Of a stretch of DNA of 64,000 bases, positions 50,447 through 63,469 are shown one piece after another; positions within the stretch are counted from its first letter, which is position 1, and every line of letters starts with the position of its first letter. This DNA comes from Raffaelea ambrosiae (lineage: Eukaryota > Ascomycota > Sordariomycetes > Ophiostomatales > Ophiostomataceae), in the NCBI GenBank assembly GCA_002778195.1, contig PCDI01000005.1, positions 2,102,392-2,166,391 on the forward strand. Reading direction: 5' to 3'. The translations under genes were made by a program, and so were the position numbers. The notes below the pieces were generated by a model. It made no database searches, was not told where the DNA came from, and saw only the letters and a list, made by a program, of their open reading frames with translations.

Positions 50447-53400
50447 GGCTGTGTAGAGGGTTTCAGTGCTTCCCCCCCTTCTTTGCCTCTTGTTCCTCAA
50501 GGTTCTTTCTGTCTGGTTAATGTGTGCTGGTATGACCATGAATTCGCAAATGCGTAAATGCGCGGTGTCGTAGAACCTCGAACTGCATACAACTTGTACG
50601 GATGGAACAGGCAGTTAAGGTTGTGCGTTGAGGTACCGGCTGCCGGCCTACAGTACTTATGATTATCGGCAATGCGCCTCGCCGTGCCTGCTTTTTGTTG
50701 AGACCCCCATATTAGTCTGCAACAGGATGGGGGGAAAACTCGGCCGCCTGTGACGAACGGGCAAAAGGACCCAGATGCGCAAACGGCCAGAGGCCACCAG
50801 ACTGCGCACGAGGTTGCTTTGTCGTGGCTGGAAGGTCGAGAGCCAGGCGGACCGCACTTCGACCAGCGCAAGGAACGCCGCCGGCGCAAAAGTAAAAAAT
50901 AAAACGCACAGATAAATCCACAGGAAACAAACAAGATCATCGGCAGGAAGGGGGCGTGTCTATGGGTGTTCGATGCGATGGCACAGTGGGGCTGCGGAGG
51001 AGGAGGGGGGGTGGACATCGCCGGGAGCATATAATTATACCATGGATGATGGATGGCTGCATGCGCGCGTCGTGATAGCTGGGCCGGGGCTGATTGGAAG
51101 GCTGGCAGGCCGCTTGCCCGGCACGAGAGCCCGTCTCAGACGACTGCAACGACTGCGACGACTGCGACGGCGGACTGGCGTGGATGCACCGTTGGTTCGA
51201 GGTTGAAGAGGGGCGTCTCGAGGATCACAAAAGAGAACAAAGCGACTGCCTGCGGCGGCATGACGACCGAGGGGCAGGACAGCTGCCACGAGGGTCTGCA
51301 TGGCCAGCAGCTGTCGCGCAGCGCACCCCAGATGGCGTCCGGGCCTGGCAGATCGCAGAGGGAAGGGGCCACTCGGTGGTGGTGTCGTTGCGCCTGGCGC
51401 AAAGAGCTTAAGTCTTCCTTCCCAGAACGGCAAATCAGGTGTCCCAGACGGACGGCGTGCCTGTGGCGTGTAGCCAATCAGATGCGCCGGCGACGGCACA
51501 CAGGTCCAAGGCTGAAGCTCAACGCTCCTGGCGTTTGGTCCTGCCGAGCATTTGGTCGTTGACCAGAGACTCGTGGTTGCCCAATTTGGCGTGGCAAGAC
51601 GGGCCAGCTGCCCCGATAAGCCCGGAAACGCCCAGAAACTGGGCCGTGGAAACGGAGACTGCGTGTTGTCTGGTGCACATGACGTCTGCGGCTGCCGGGA
51701 GCATCGCGCTCGAGGCTAGCTCGCATGTCGAATAAGGTGTGGCCATTGCACCCCCGTGCCTGTTCCCGTTGGTTGTGGCTGTCTTTTCGACTCTGCGCTT
51801 GGTTTGGCCACAGCCGTCATTGGTGCCCATCTCGTCCTGGCAAGACTTGTCTCCCTGCCATATCTCTTGGCGCAATGTTTCCAGACAAGATTGCCATCAT
51901 CGCCACTTTGCGAAACCAGGCAGACTATCGCCCGGAGACAACGAACAAGAGCCGTGGTACCGTGCGGCAGTTCACGGAAGCTCACGGCATCTCTTCGGCA
52001 TTCACCCAGCGACGCGCAGACGTGCACGCCTGCTTTTTCTAGATGCCTCTCCCTGTTCGTGAGGGATGCTCCTGCCATGGTATGTGAGGGAACCAGGCCG
52101 CGAATGCTGGCACATTGCTGCTGCTTTTCGGCACAAAAAATAGAGAAATGAATGAAGCACAAATAAGGGCGACGAGAGAAGTGGAAAATGGCGAGTCCAA
52201 TTGTGAGCCAAGAACAGGGAAACTCTTCGTGGCCTTTGCTCTGAGAGCGCTTTGGGAAGGAGGGGAGTCCCAGATGGGAAGTCGCGACACTGCTCCTTGG
52301 TTGCTTATGTGATCGTGTCTTGGGTTCAAAGACAAAGAAAGCTCGCTGCCCCTCATTCGCTTCACACTCAATTGCCCTTGTGACTGTGCCGTACAAGTAC
52401 ATATGAGTACAAAGTACATCGTAGTACGAGTGGTGTTTGCTGGTCAGGGGAACCCCACCGACAGGGGGATGGCTTATGAGCACGCAACCTGGATGCTAGA
52501 CCGCACTAAGGGTCCTCGATCGCTCTTTGTCCCAATGATGGAAAGAGCGACCGGCGAGCAGATCGCATTCTGTTTGCCCTCCTGCCGCATTCTTGACCCT
52601 CCTGCCGCATTCTGTTTGCCCTCCTGCCGCATTCTTGACCCTCCTGCCGCATTCTGTTTGCCCTCCTGCCGCATTCTTGACCCGCCCGCCGCGTAAGATA
52701 CTACGAGTACGTGCATCGTAGTCTGACGGGTGTCTCAAAGCATGAACATATTCTATTCCTCCAATCTCCTGGATCTGGCTGCGGGGCTGCATCCCACAAT
52801 GCAGTTGTTGCCTCCCTGCGATGTGGCTGCCCTCCCTTACGCCTGGCTGCAAAGTGGGAAATTGCGCGATGGGCATGGTTGTTCTTGCCCTGTAGCTCGA
52901 AATGGGAAAGAGCGACCGGGCAGTCCGTGCGCACCATTGTGAGCGAGGTGTATCTTACTCGTAGACGGCAGATCCTGTGAACCCAGAGAATGGCAGCGCC
53001 AAAACCCATAATCTCGTCTTGTCTCTCGTTTCTCTCGTTTCTCTCGCTCACCGCACCTGGCTCTCGCATCTCTCGCACACGAGCCATCCTCCCGTCTCGC
53101 GCCTCGGCGATCGCCACCAAAGGATTGCAGCCTGATGCACATTCCTTCGTATTGGCACCTGGGCGTGCGAGAGAAGCCTTGCAACCTTCTGAGTCGCCCG
53201 TTCGTTTGCTCGCCTCGTCCCCACTCCAAAATCTTGGCAGCTTATTTTTTGTAAGCCCGAACTACGGCCCAGCCTAACCAGTTAGTCTCAACCTCTCCGT
53301 GCCACCGTCGACATCTCCCTTTCGGCGGTGAGTGCTGTTCCTGCGTGCGCCAGTCTGGTGTTCCGGTCTCCCTGGTCTCCTGCTTTTTTGCACATTTGGC

Positions 53401-54004
53401 CTTTGTGGCGTCTTGCTTCCCGCCTCTCCTTCCTATCTCGAGTCCCTTTCTTCCTCTTTCGCAAGAGCCTTGCTGCAGCTGGTGGCCGCTTCCCCTGCTG
53501 CACCAGCCCACTCCTCTTCTCGTAAAGGGGTATCTTACCAGGTGTGTACTTGTAAAGGGGGTAATCAGCCAGGTGAGACTCTTGGGGGTCTTGGTAACCA
53601 CCTCGCTTGGCCGTTATTATGCCCATTTTCGGCTTGGCACGAAATCCCTCCCTCGCTTGTCCTAGCCGCTGTGGCGTTCTGTGGTTCCTGGTCTACTTTT
53701 TTCTCTGCCTTCTGTCCCCGTCTAACGTGTCCTCACAGGCCCCTCGTGACCAATTCCTCTTCTTAAACAAGAGGCGTCCCTCCTCGATCGCGACGCTGAC
53801 CTCGACCTCGTCGTTGACCTTGTCGTTGACCTCGTCGACCCCTGCTTTGGTTCTGAGTTGGCCTGCGCTCTTCTCGCTGCACCCAGCGCGTCCAATTCCC
53901 GCAATTGGACACCCCCACCGAACCCACACTTGTCTTCTGCCCTGCGACCTTGCCTGCCCACCTGTGCTTTCTGCTCTCCGTGCTGTCGCCAGCTCGGGCC
54001 AGAT
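50447..54004. other. 3.6-kb region without a supported gene
   Basis: The left part is the GT4 upstream region, and the right part (53300-54004) a pyrimidine-rich leader of the UDP-glucose dehydrogenase gene. In between lie a 42-bp triplicated repeat (52565-52690) and near-palindromic TAC/GTA motifs (52388-52440, 52697-52722). Open frames up to about 250 codons exist on the minus strand but show no domain. Confidence 0.4.
52565..52690. repeat. 42-bp tandem repeat, three copies
   Basis: Units start at 52565, 52607 and 52649. Each consists of two similar halves (gcattctgtttgccctcctgcc and gcattcttgaccctcctgcc, given here in parts), so the array looks like a duplication of an older ~21-bp repeat. 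Only the last few bases of the third copy differ. Confidence 0.95.
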
Positions 54005-56342
54005 ATGTCCACTGGTGCTCCGTTGCCTGCCACGGAAACGGCCGACATCGTCATGACCGAAGGCTCAACTGCGCCGACCACACCCGACGACGGCAGCCTC
54101 TCGTTCAGCCCTGTTTTGCAGCCCGCGCGCCACGCCGACCCCGCCGAGATGGACGCCGCCGCCTCCACCACCGTGATCAACACGGCCTCTGACATCACTC
54201 CTATCCGCACACTCTGCTGTGTCGGTGCCGGCTATGTCGGTGCGTACAATCCCCATCCCCATCCCCAGCCGGCCCAACCGGTTTCTGGACCCTCCCATGC
54301 TTGCTCTCGCCTGCCGTACTTGCCTGTCGTACTTACTGCCGTCTCGCTTAATGTGAGACGGCCTCCCTTTCCTCCCTTTTGGGGAGCACGTGGCTAACCA
54401 GCGTCCTTCCCCCCCCCCCCCCCCCTGCAGGTGGCCCGACTGCGTCTGTCATCGCCTTCCAGAATCCCCATATCCGCGTCGCCGTCGTCGACAAGGACCC
54501 CACCCGCATTCGCCGATGGAACTCGCGCCACCCGCCCATCTACGAGCCCGGCCTGGCTGATATCGTGCGCATTGCCCGTGACGGCTCGCGCGAGTGCTCC
54601 TTTGCCAACGAGCCTGGCAGCACTGCCTCATCCACGGAGACCACCACTGTCCCGCTGCGCACGCCCAATCTCTTCTTTTCCACCGATGTGTCGCACTGGA
54701 TCAGCGAGGCCGACGTCGTCCTCATCGCCGTCAACACCCCTACCAAGTACCGTGGTGCGGGTGCTGGCAGCGCTACCGATATGACCGCCTTCGAGGCCGT
54801 CACCGGCGAGGTCGCCAAGCATGCTCGCCCGGGTGCCATCATTGTCGAGAAGTCGACCGTGCCTTGCCGCACAGCCCAGCTGGTGCAGGAGACGGTAAGC
54901 ACATTGTTTTCTGCTCGCAGACGCTACAGACCGCCAATTGAAGAGTCACCCACGCGAACAGCTTTTTTCTTTTACTAACAACTGCCCGCCTGTTCCAGAT
55001 GGCCACCCACCGCCCCGGAGTTCACTTTGAAATTCTGTCCAACCCCGAGTTCTTGGCTGCCGGTACTGCGGTCAACGATCTGCTCTACCCGGATCGCGTG
55101 CTCATTGGCTCGCTGCCCACACCCTCTGGCCAGCGCGCTGCCGAGGCCCTGGCTGCCGTCTATGCTGCCTGGGTCCCGCGCAACCGCATCCTGACCACCA
55201 ACGTCTGGTCGTCCGAGCTGGCCAAGCTGGTCGCCAACTCGATGCTCGCCCAGCGCGTCAGCAGCATCAACAGCATTGCTGCCATCTGCGAGCGCACTGG
55301 TGCTGACGTCGACGAGGTTGCCCAGTCTGTCGGGTACGACCCGCGTATCGGCAACAAGTTCCTCAAGGCCGGCATCGGTTTCGGCGGCAGCTGCTTCAAG
55401 AAGGACATTCTCAACTTGGTGTACCTGTCCGAGTCGCTCGGCCTCGACGAGGTTGCCGAGTACTGGCGCCAGGTCGTCATCATGAACGAGTATGCCCGTG
55501 ACCGCTTCACCCACCGCGTGGTCAAGTGCCTGAACAACACGCTCAGGGGCAAGAAGGCCACCGTGCTGGGCTATGCCTTCAAGAAGAACACCAGCGACAC
55601 GCGCGAGTCGCCCGCTCTCGAGATCATCAAGACACTGCTCGAGGAGGGCCCGCGCGAGATTGCCGTCTTCGACCCGTGCTGCAACCCGGTCGTTGTCCGC
55701 CAGGAGATCAACGAACTGCTGGGCGGCAAGAAGGTGCTCAGCAGCGACGGCGGCCCCATCGAGGTGTACACGGATGCGTACGAGGCCTGTGCCGACAGCA
55801 ACGCTGTTCTCATCTCCACCGATTTTGATGAGTTTGCCTTCAAGCCGGCCGCAACTGGCGGTGCCGCTGCCGCTGCCGCTGCCGCTGCCGCCGCCACCGC
55901 CGCCGCAGCAGCAGCCAAGGCGTCCAACGGCGGCACCACCAAGATTAGCGGCTCCGGTCCGGCCAGCAAGAAGAAGGCCCCGACTGACCCGCGGCCGTTT
56001 GACCGCGCCAAGCCCAGCGAGAATGATCTGCTAGCCCTGCACAAATTCCTGGCCGGCGGCAGCTCGGCCGCTGGCGACCATTCCGAAGAGGGCGCCGACC
56101 CGCTGCAGCGGTACCATCCCGAGCCTGCCTGCGCTGACACTTGCCCGGACTGCGTGCTCGAGAAGGAGGGCTACAAGCTGAACGAGGAGTACAAGCCCAA
56201 GGAGAAGCTGGACTGGGCCAAGATTGCCTTCCACATGCAGAAGCCGCGCTGGGTGTTTGATGGCCGTGGATCGCTGGATGTCAAGGCTGCAGCGAAGTTG
56301 GGGCTGCGGGTGGAGAGCGTGGGACGACAGGGTCGGGCATAA
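54005..56342 (+). CDS. UGDH: UDP-glucose 6-dehydrogenase
   Basis: Three exons (54005-54239, 54431-54894, 54999-56342) encode 680 residues. The enzyme oxidises UDP-glucose to UDP-glucuronate with two NAD+, in the cytosol. The NAD-binding GAGYVGG is formed across the first intron (residues 73-79). Further motifs are VAVVDKDPTRI, the acid-rich NTPTK loop, EKSTVPCRTA, the substrate segment LSNPEFLAAGTAVNDLLYPDR, the catalytic GIGFGGSCFKKD with Cys365, and YAFKKNTSDTRESPA in the C-terminal domain. The first 66 residues are a disordered extension. An Ala-rich stretch (about 620-640 by DNA position 55855-55920) separates the core from the fungal-type tail, which has a CADTCPDCV cysteine group and PRWVFDGRG. 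The first intron (191 bp) ends in a long C run. Confidence 0.96.
54409..54430 (+). other. Poly-C run before a splice acceptor
   Basis: About 16 consecutive C precede TGCAG in the first intron of the UDP-glucose dehydrogenase gene, taking the place of the usual mixed pyrimidine tract. Confidence 0.8.
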
Positions 56343-58290
56343 TTAATTGTAGAGGCTTGCAGAGGTTTGCTGTGACGGTGGCGTGGATCTTCTTCAGAAC
56401 TCGGTTCTCTTACTGTTTCTATTTTGCCTATTCAATTTTTGCACCCTTTTGCACCCCGTTCGTATTGGCCATGTTGACCGGCTGTTTCTTATAGTGGCCC
56501 ATTGTGTGTGTTTCTTCACTTCTTCTTGACCCTGTTCACTCATCAACTGCAAAGGCACAACCTGTCTGTACACTGGATGTCGTATGTTGCATGCTTCTGG
56601 GACCACTCGGGGCTATTAATATTACCGTATGCACGAGTTCTCGTGGATCCACCTAACAAACGCCGCACCAGTGTCAAAGCTAGCCAGCGCGGAAAATAGA
56701 TCATACAAAGTAGTTACGGGAAAGGAGATGTGCCGGGGCGGGCGAGTTTTCTTGTCTTGTCCCTGGCATGTGGCCTCAACTGACTGCGAGTTAAAATTAA
56801 CGTAGAGCTGTGGTCCCGACTATTTGACCAGCCGTGTTCTTCCTAGGGCTGACTGGATGTGCTAGATACGAACGAGACAGGAAAACTGGAGCCAGGCAGC
56901 AAGAAAACAGAAATGCAGACTGCTTGGTTGCTTGACTCTTCTCAGGGTATCTCCTCCTCTGTTTGGCCTTTGCTCTCTAATTGCCCCGCGTTGCCATTTG
57001 CTCTTTCTCTTTTTGATGCACTCGCTTCAAATATCTCGCTCGCGATGCGCTCTTGCCGTATTGGGCCAGTCTCCAACTCTCTCCCATCAGCCCGCTCGCC
57101 TCGGCCAAGCGCCCCTTCTGTGTCCCGGATCGCCAATATGTTCACCGCTCGCTCCTTCCCGTAGTCATTTATGATAACCAACTGACGAGTCTACGGTTCT
57201 TTGGTGTCGTGGCTACGGCACGGCTGTCGGCTGAGCCGTGTCGGCTGACTCATCCGACTGGCACCCGCCCCTCAAAAAACCAGCAAAATCGACTGATATT
57301 CCTGCAGCCGTGTCAGAACTTGTCCGCAAAGGGCGTGCAGCCAGCGCAGTCGGCGAGTCTGGGACTACTTTCAGTTGCGCCATCTGCTGGCTGTGACCGG
57401 CCGTCGCACTGTCGCGGGGGGTGCCAGAAATGTGGCCCAGGCTGGGACCGTCCCCTCCCCCCACCCCGCAACGTGCACTGTCTGCCCTGAAGGTCGTAAT
57501 TTTAGATTTATTTTTCGAATTTATTTTATTGGCTACAGCGTTCGCTCCTTCCGAACGCGGGATGTGCAACCTGATGACTTCTTTGAGGGGACGTGGCGCG
57601 GGACTGAGGGAAGGAGCGAGCTAGTGAACTCTACCCAGTCCCACTCGTCGCCCTTTCCTCGGGCATTGAAACCCACCCCCCAGTAGGCCAGGCCGACCGG
57701 CAGCCTCACACCTTTTTTTTCGCTCCTTCCGTTTCGCGACGCACGACGCACCTGCTCTTTGCGGCTTGTAATACACGACTTGCCCTCATCGTGACATATT
57801 TTTTTTCTGCTTCTTCTCCTTCGCACTCACAATCCTCACCTTGCTCCCCTATCGCTCCTCCCCCCATTGACAGCGGATGCCAGGGCAGACGTCGCATGTG
57901 CATCGGGGCCGGTCCCTGGCTTAGCCGTTTTGCTCATATCGCCTCATATGGTCCCATCCCGTCCTTTTTCAAATCCCGGGCTGCTGGTTTGTCACGCAGC
58001 CAAACGCTCCTGTTTCTCTCAATTCGCCATTTCTCCTCTTCCAACTTACGTACTCGCAGCTGTTTGTGCGCGCCTGTCCAAAGCAAAAGCAGACTCCGCT
58101 GCCCACACGTACGCCACCACTCACAGCGTCCCAGGGGACAAGACCGTCCCAAAGCAGCAATTCAAAGCCCCGTAAAGCTCCGTCTGCATCTGCTTTTGAC
58201 CAGGCTGTCGCCGTCTGCGCTCTGAGCACACCCCCCACCGCCCTCGTCGCTGTTTGGTCGAATCCCTCCAAGCAGCTGCCCTTTCATGCC
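56343..58290. other. 1.9-kb intergenic region, upstream of the Zn2Cys6 regulator
   Basis: The left part is 3' flank of the dehydrogenase gene. The stretch 57700-58290 is pyrimidine-rich and probably a long 5' leader with small upstream open frames. No gene seen. Confidence 0.4.
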
Positions 58291-61132
58291 ATGAGTCCAG
58301 CGCTGGAGATAAAAGGGGACAGCATTGCCGGCAAGGGCACCATGGCCGAGGCCGCAGACGAGCCGCAGCGCGTTGTGCGCCGCAAATTCGCGACGCCGCC
58401 AGTGAAGTTGGCCTGTTTGTCTTGGTAGGTGAAGAGAAGCGGGCGCTGCGTCTCCCCCCCCCCCCCCCCCCCCCCCCAACCCGTGAACTGCGTGGTTATC
58501 TAACAAGCTGCTTCCAAAGCCGGGCCTCGCGAACACGATGCGATGGTGGCCATCCGTGTGCATCGGTACGTGTTTGCCATTGCGGTCGATCTCATGCATC
58601 ACGAGAAGAGACAAGTCACAAAAAATAGGTGCCAAAGCCTAAAAAGGCCCCGGACTAACACTCTTACCCAACAGTGCGTCACCAAAGGCAACGAGTGCGT
58701 CTACCGTCCCAGCCGCCGTGGCGGCCCCCGTGTGCGCAAGAAGCCTGCGCCGAACGCTCCTCCCCGGCCTGTCGCCGACATCCGACCGCAAGGGCCCGAG
58801 ACGGTCGTGCCCGAGATCCCTGAGCACAGTAAGTGGAACACCGGGTGCTCCGGAGGCTATCTTCGCTCCCCGGACTGCCTTGCTCTCCGCTTTGGCCTTC
58901 GTGCTCGCTAACGCCCCCAGCTATTCCTGTGCAGCAGTTCGTCGACCCCGGCGCCGGCCTCGCCCAGCTGCCCGACCTGCCCCAGGACAGCGACTTTATC
59001 TTTGACAGCCTGTTCCCGGTCGCGTTCCCGGAAGGCGTCTTTGACGACGTCTCGCTGCCGCAGAACATGCTGCCGATGCCGAGGAGCGGCCCTCTGGCGC
59101 GCACATACCGCAGCGACAACTCCCTGTATGTAACACCACCCATGGCGCCTCCCTCGAACCGGCCCTACTGACTCATATCAAAGCCTCAATGCATACTACT
59201 GCTGGATCCACCCATACATCCCCATTCTTCCACCACCAGAAATGCCGCCTGTCGACGACCCGTTCCCGCTCTCCCAGAACATGCCGAGTGCGTGCGACCA
59301 GGACTTTGAGCCAACCACGCCTTTGGCTTTGGCCCTGTCGGCCGTCTTGGCCCTGGTCCCGTGTGCCCAAGACACAGATCCGAGCAGCCCCGAATCCATT
59401 CTGTTCCGGAGAAAATGCGCCCAATTCTTTGCGCAGTCGGCCATCGAGTGCATCGAGGCCGAAGCCGAGATGCCCGACTCGTCCACTGAGCCGTCCAAGG
59501 CTCTCGAGTCGTCACCGCCGCCCTTTGACCGGCCACCATTCCACCCGCGCGTGCCTGTAGAGCTCGAGAGCATCATCGCCTTGGACCTGCTGAGCACGTA
59601 CGAGTATGCTCAGCGTGGCAACCTCAAGAAAATGAGGAGTCGTGCGGGCCAGGCACTCATGGACGCCATGATGAACCACAACCTGCACATGCAGACCGAC
59701 GACGACGACTTCTTTATCGAGGCCAAGCGGCGCGTCTGGTGGATGACTGTACGTTAGCCCCATACGGAGACATCTGAGGGGTGCTGGTGTGTTGGTGTGT
59801 GTAGGCGGGAAATGGTTCTGGTTTATCGGGTGTCTCTGGAGCATGGGATGTGCCCAACGGATCGCTAACATCGATGTGTACAGTTTGTTTGCGCAACACA
59901 AAGCTCCATTGTCAGCAATACGGTAAGCTGAGGACTGCGCGACTCTTCTGTCCCTGTCGGAGGCCCAGCTAACTCTCCCATAGCCGCCGCCTTTGGATCT
60001 TTACAGAGTGCCGTTCACGACCAAGTTCCCAACACTGGACCTTGACCCGGAGGTATGTTCTGCTTTGGCATCTCTCTTGCCCCAAAGACAATTCCTTCAA
60101 AGCTCTGACAACCCCCAGGCATGGCCGGATTTCATCGAGGCGCAGCAGTCCATCCTCGAAGCCACCCAGTTCGTCGTGCAATTGAACAAGGAGCTGGCCT
60201 TCCCATCAGATATGGAGCCGATTTACCAAAAGATGGCCGAGCTCGAGAACAAGCTGGCACCGCTTGTCGACAAGAGCGATCAAGTTACCTTTTCGGGTAG
60301 CTTGGCACCGCAAGTCGATCCGAGCGAGTCGGTACTTGTGCGGTCACTGCGTGCCATGGCCAAGATTAAGCTACACAGGTGAGTTTGGGAATCTGCCGCA
60401 CAATAGCGACAGCCGCCACCAGAAGTCTAATCATCTTATGCCAGTGCCCGCATCAAGGTCCATCGATATTGCGCCTTTTACGACTATCCTGTCTTCACCG
60501 GCAAAATCTGTGATCTCAAGACGGTGGGTGGGACCGCATCAGATGGCATTGAGCCCCTGCCGTGGCCGTCATGCTCGTGCAGCCCACGTACCAACTCGAC
60601 CAAGACGGGTAGCCCCGAGAGCTCCCATGTGTCATCATCTGCGTCACCACGAACATCGATGGATTCGAATCACATGGTGCACAGCGTCCCCGGCAGCAAC
60701 CACAGTGGAGGCAGTATGGACCACGCACATGGACATAATCACACTGCCCAGACAAAGGTCCCGTTTAGCAGCCACCATTCGGCCAAGATTTGCCTCCGGT
60801 CGGCGTTGGGCATTGCGCAGGGGTTCGACAACCTGCCTTATCCGAACCCGGCAGGCCAGTTTGGCCAGGATGTGTGTTTCTTGTCACCGACTTCTCCGAT
60901 TGTGGCGCCTCGTATGCTTCCTTCATTTGTATGCTGTGCCATGCAAGGAGCATACGTTTTCCTCTCGATTTACCGCAAGACACAGTCGTTGCAACCGGGC
61001 AACAGCAGCAATGGGTACTTGGTCAGCATGCTGCTACAGCTGCAGCGGGGACTGACGTCCATTCTGGCGGCGTTGGAGAATTACGCCACGGCGTTCGAGG
61101 CGCTCCGATCCATGCGAGGCAAGTGTAGATAG
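58291..61132 (+). CDS. Zn2Cys6 transcription factor, nine exons
   Basis: Exons 58291-58424, 58520-58565, 58675-58828, 58921-59125, 59184-59748, 59884-59922, 59984-60052, 60119-60378 and 60445-61132 keep one frame and give 719 residues. The zinc cluster is assembled from three exons: Cys42, 45, 52, 58, 61 and 68 (CX2CX6CX5CX2CX6C), followed by YRPSRRGGPR. The regulatory region shows NAYYCWIHPYIPILPPP, LLSTYEYAQRGNLKKMRSRA, RRVWWMTFVCATQSSIVSNT and ARIKVHRYCAFYDYPVF, the usual layout of fungal C6 regulators. A Ser/His-rich stretch lies at about 560-620. A second ATG at 58342 has the better context (CACCATGG) and may be the true start. Target genes unknown; the neighbouring genes give no hint. 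Confidence 0.9.
58454..58477. repeat. Poly-C run of 24 bases in the first intron
   Basis: An uninterrupted run of C inside intron 1 of the nine-exon regulator gene; the length may be an assembly estimate. Confidence 0.9.
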
Positions 61133-63255
61133 CTGTGCTTAAGCCCGGCTACTGCTCTTTGTGTTTCTGCTTTGTCTTACTCATCTACTTCTGCTTCGTC
61201 TTGCTCCTTACTAATGGCGCTCTACAGATCAAATCAGATTATCGGCCGAATCCCTGATTGGAATTGATGCGTGAGAGGTGAAGATATACGGAGAAATATT
61301 TAACAAAGCATCTGTCATCTATGCAACAAAATTCAGCGCATCAAACGAGCAAACACGCCAGGAAGATACCACGCAAGCACGTAAGCACGCCACGAAGAAC
61401 ACGAACGCACAAGACAGAGAGCAAAGAAACGAAACGAAAAAGAACAGAGAAGACTCCGTCTGAACAACAGACACCACTCCCAATTCTCATTGTATATCTT
61501 ATGATCAAATAACGGCCACGGGTTACACGGACAGAAGGAAGGCGCGACATTGTTTTTTTTTCCCTCAACATATACTCGACATATCTGTATATATATGATG
61601 TACTTTTCTTGAAATGCCAAACACCCAACACCTTTTCCCCTTTCAATTGGCGCACTTAGTCTACTAACGTTGTACACAAGTCCCTTGTCCAGGCCTACCG
61701 CAAACGACTTACATCCTTAGGCAGGAATGCATATCAAGATGCAATGTGCAGGACTGCCTAAGGACTGTCTCCTGTCGGAAGAGTCAAGTCGGTGCAGTGG
61801 GTGCAATCTGGGCTCCACCCAATAAAAGTCGATCGCGGCGCACGTTCTGTCGTCTCTCATTTCTAGTTTGAGATAGAGGCCAAACCCACAATGAGAACAG
61901 GTGTGGTGCCGCTGTTGGACCATACCTGGTCTTAGCCAATGTCCCTGCAGCGCTCTGCCACAAGGCTTGCTTGGACGTCTTTGACAGGGTGGTGCATTCT
62001 GCCCCCCAGCGCTCTGTATACTTTCTCGGCAACGGCGATCGGCCACCAAGTTTCGTCGGTTTCAAAGTGAAGGGGGACGATGCCTCACGCGTATGCGTAC
62101 GAGCAAGAAAGCACAGCAGGATAGAATTTGCCCGCATGACCCATCTCGGCCATCCGAGCTCATTGGGAAGTGACCAGTGGGAAGCTCCCTGATTGGATCC
62201 TCTGACTGGACGCCAACTACGAGTGGCTTCTCCGTGTACCATTGTGTGTGCGTTTTGCATACATTTCCAAGAGACAGCCCCACGTGGACTGTTTAGATGG
62301 ACCATACGTGCGGTTTTTTTTCCCTCTGCGTGACTGTTCAGGAGACTGTTGAAGAAACGCGCTCTTCAGACACTGCGAGAGGGCAGTGTATTGATGGCAT
62401 GTCTTTCCGTTTTGCCAATCCGTTCCTTGGACTTGAGATTGACATACACTAAGTGTATACCAATGTGTGTTTGTGTGTACAGATATCTCTGTGCATTGGT
62501 TGGCCGTCTCCTCCCCTGGGCTGAATGCGGCTGACCGGTAATGCGGTGCGCATTGTTCTGTTCAAAGCAGGCTGAGCCTCTCGAGGCTCTGGGCCTCTTC
62601 GGGGCTGAACAGGCAAGTGCGATGACCTATGGTGGCTGCAGGCCGAAAACTCGCAGCACGGCGGTGGTCAAAAGATGGCCGCTCTACGAGTACTTATTTT
62701 AACCACACTAGTCCGTTTTCGGCCTGCCTAGTCTTTCGATGTGATTCCTTCGACCCACAGTATTTTCGATGGACAAGCGCACCGCAGCACCGCAGAGCCT
62801 TCACGAAGAAGAACGAAAGATGGAGTGCGTGTGGGAGAAAAGAGAGGTGTGTGCATACTATTTTTGATTTTCCCGAGGTTGCTTTTGCAATTTTCTATCA
62901 TTCGTAGATAATAAACCCGACACGAGCCAACCGAAGCTCTCTATTGTGAATTGTGGAGGGCACCCAACTGGGCAGCCAATTTATCATCATCCCTGCCCAA
63001 TATAAGACACCCTTTTGTGCGCCCAAGACGAGAAACGACGATACAGGAAAGACACATCAGACGCCAAAAATAGACAACACAAAAGGGACAGAAGAACCCC
63101 CCCAAAGCTTTTGCTCTGTGCCCACAGCCCCTTTTTCTTTCGAGACAGAGAGAGACCACCCCAAAAAGACGCCCAACACGCCAACACGCCGACGAAACTG
63201 AAAGTACACACACGCACACACGTTGGATCCCCCTCGCCCAAAGACGCAAACACAA
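61133..63255. other. 2.1-kb intergenic region
   Basis: This is the 3' flank of the regulator and the upstream region of the right-edge gene. A CA-rich purine leader (63010-63250) precedes the start. The rest has short open frames only. No RNA gene seen. Confidence 0.4.
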
Positions 63256-63436
63256 ATGTCCATCCTGGCCGCTTCCACAACCACGCGGCTTGCCCGCGAG
63301 AGGGCGCTCTTGACCATCGACTCGTCGCTTGCCGCGCCAGCACCCACGACGTCGCTGTCCTCGACCGCCTCTTCCTTGTCCTCGACCTTGTCCTCGACCT
63401 TGTCCTCCATGTCTTCTTCACGGTCGTTGCCCAGAA

Positions 63437-63469
<33 letters not shown>

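Noticed and set aside
51716..52483. 255-codon minus-strand frame
   Set aside because: No recognisable motif, irregular codon use and a start inside a repeat-flanking region; there is not enough support to call a gene.
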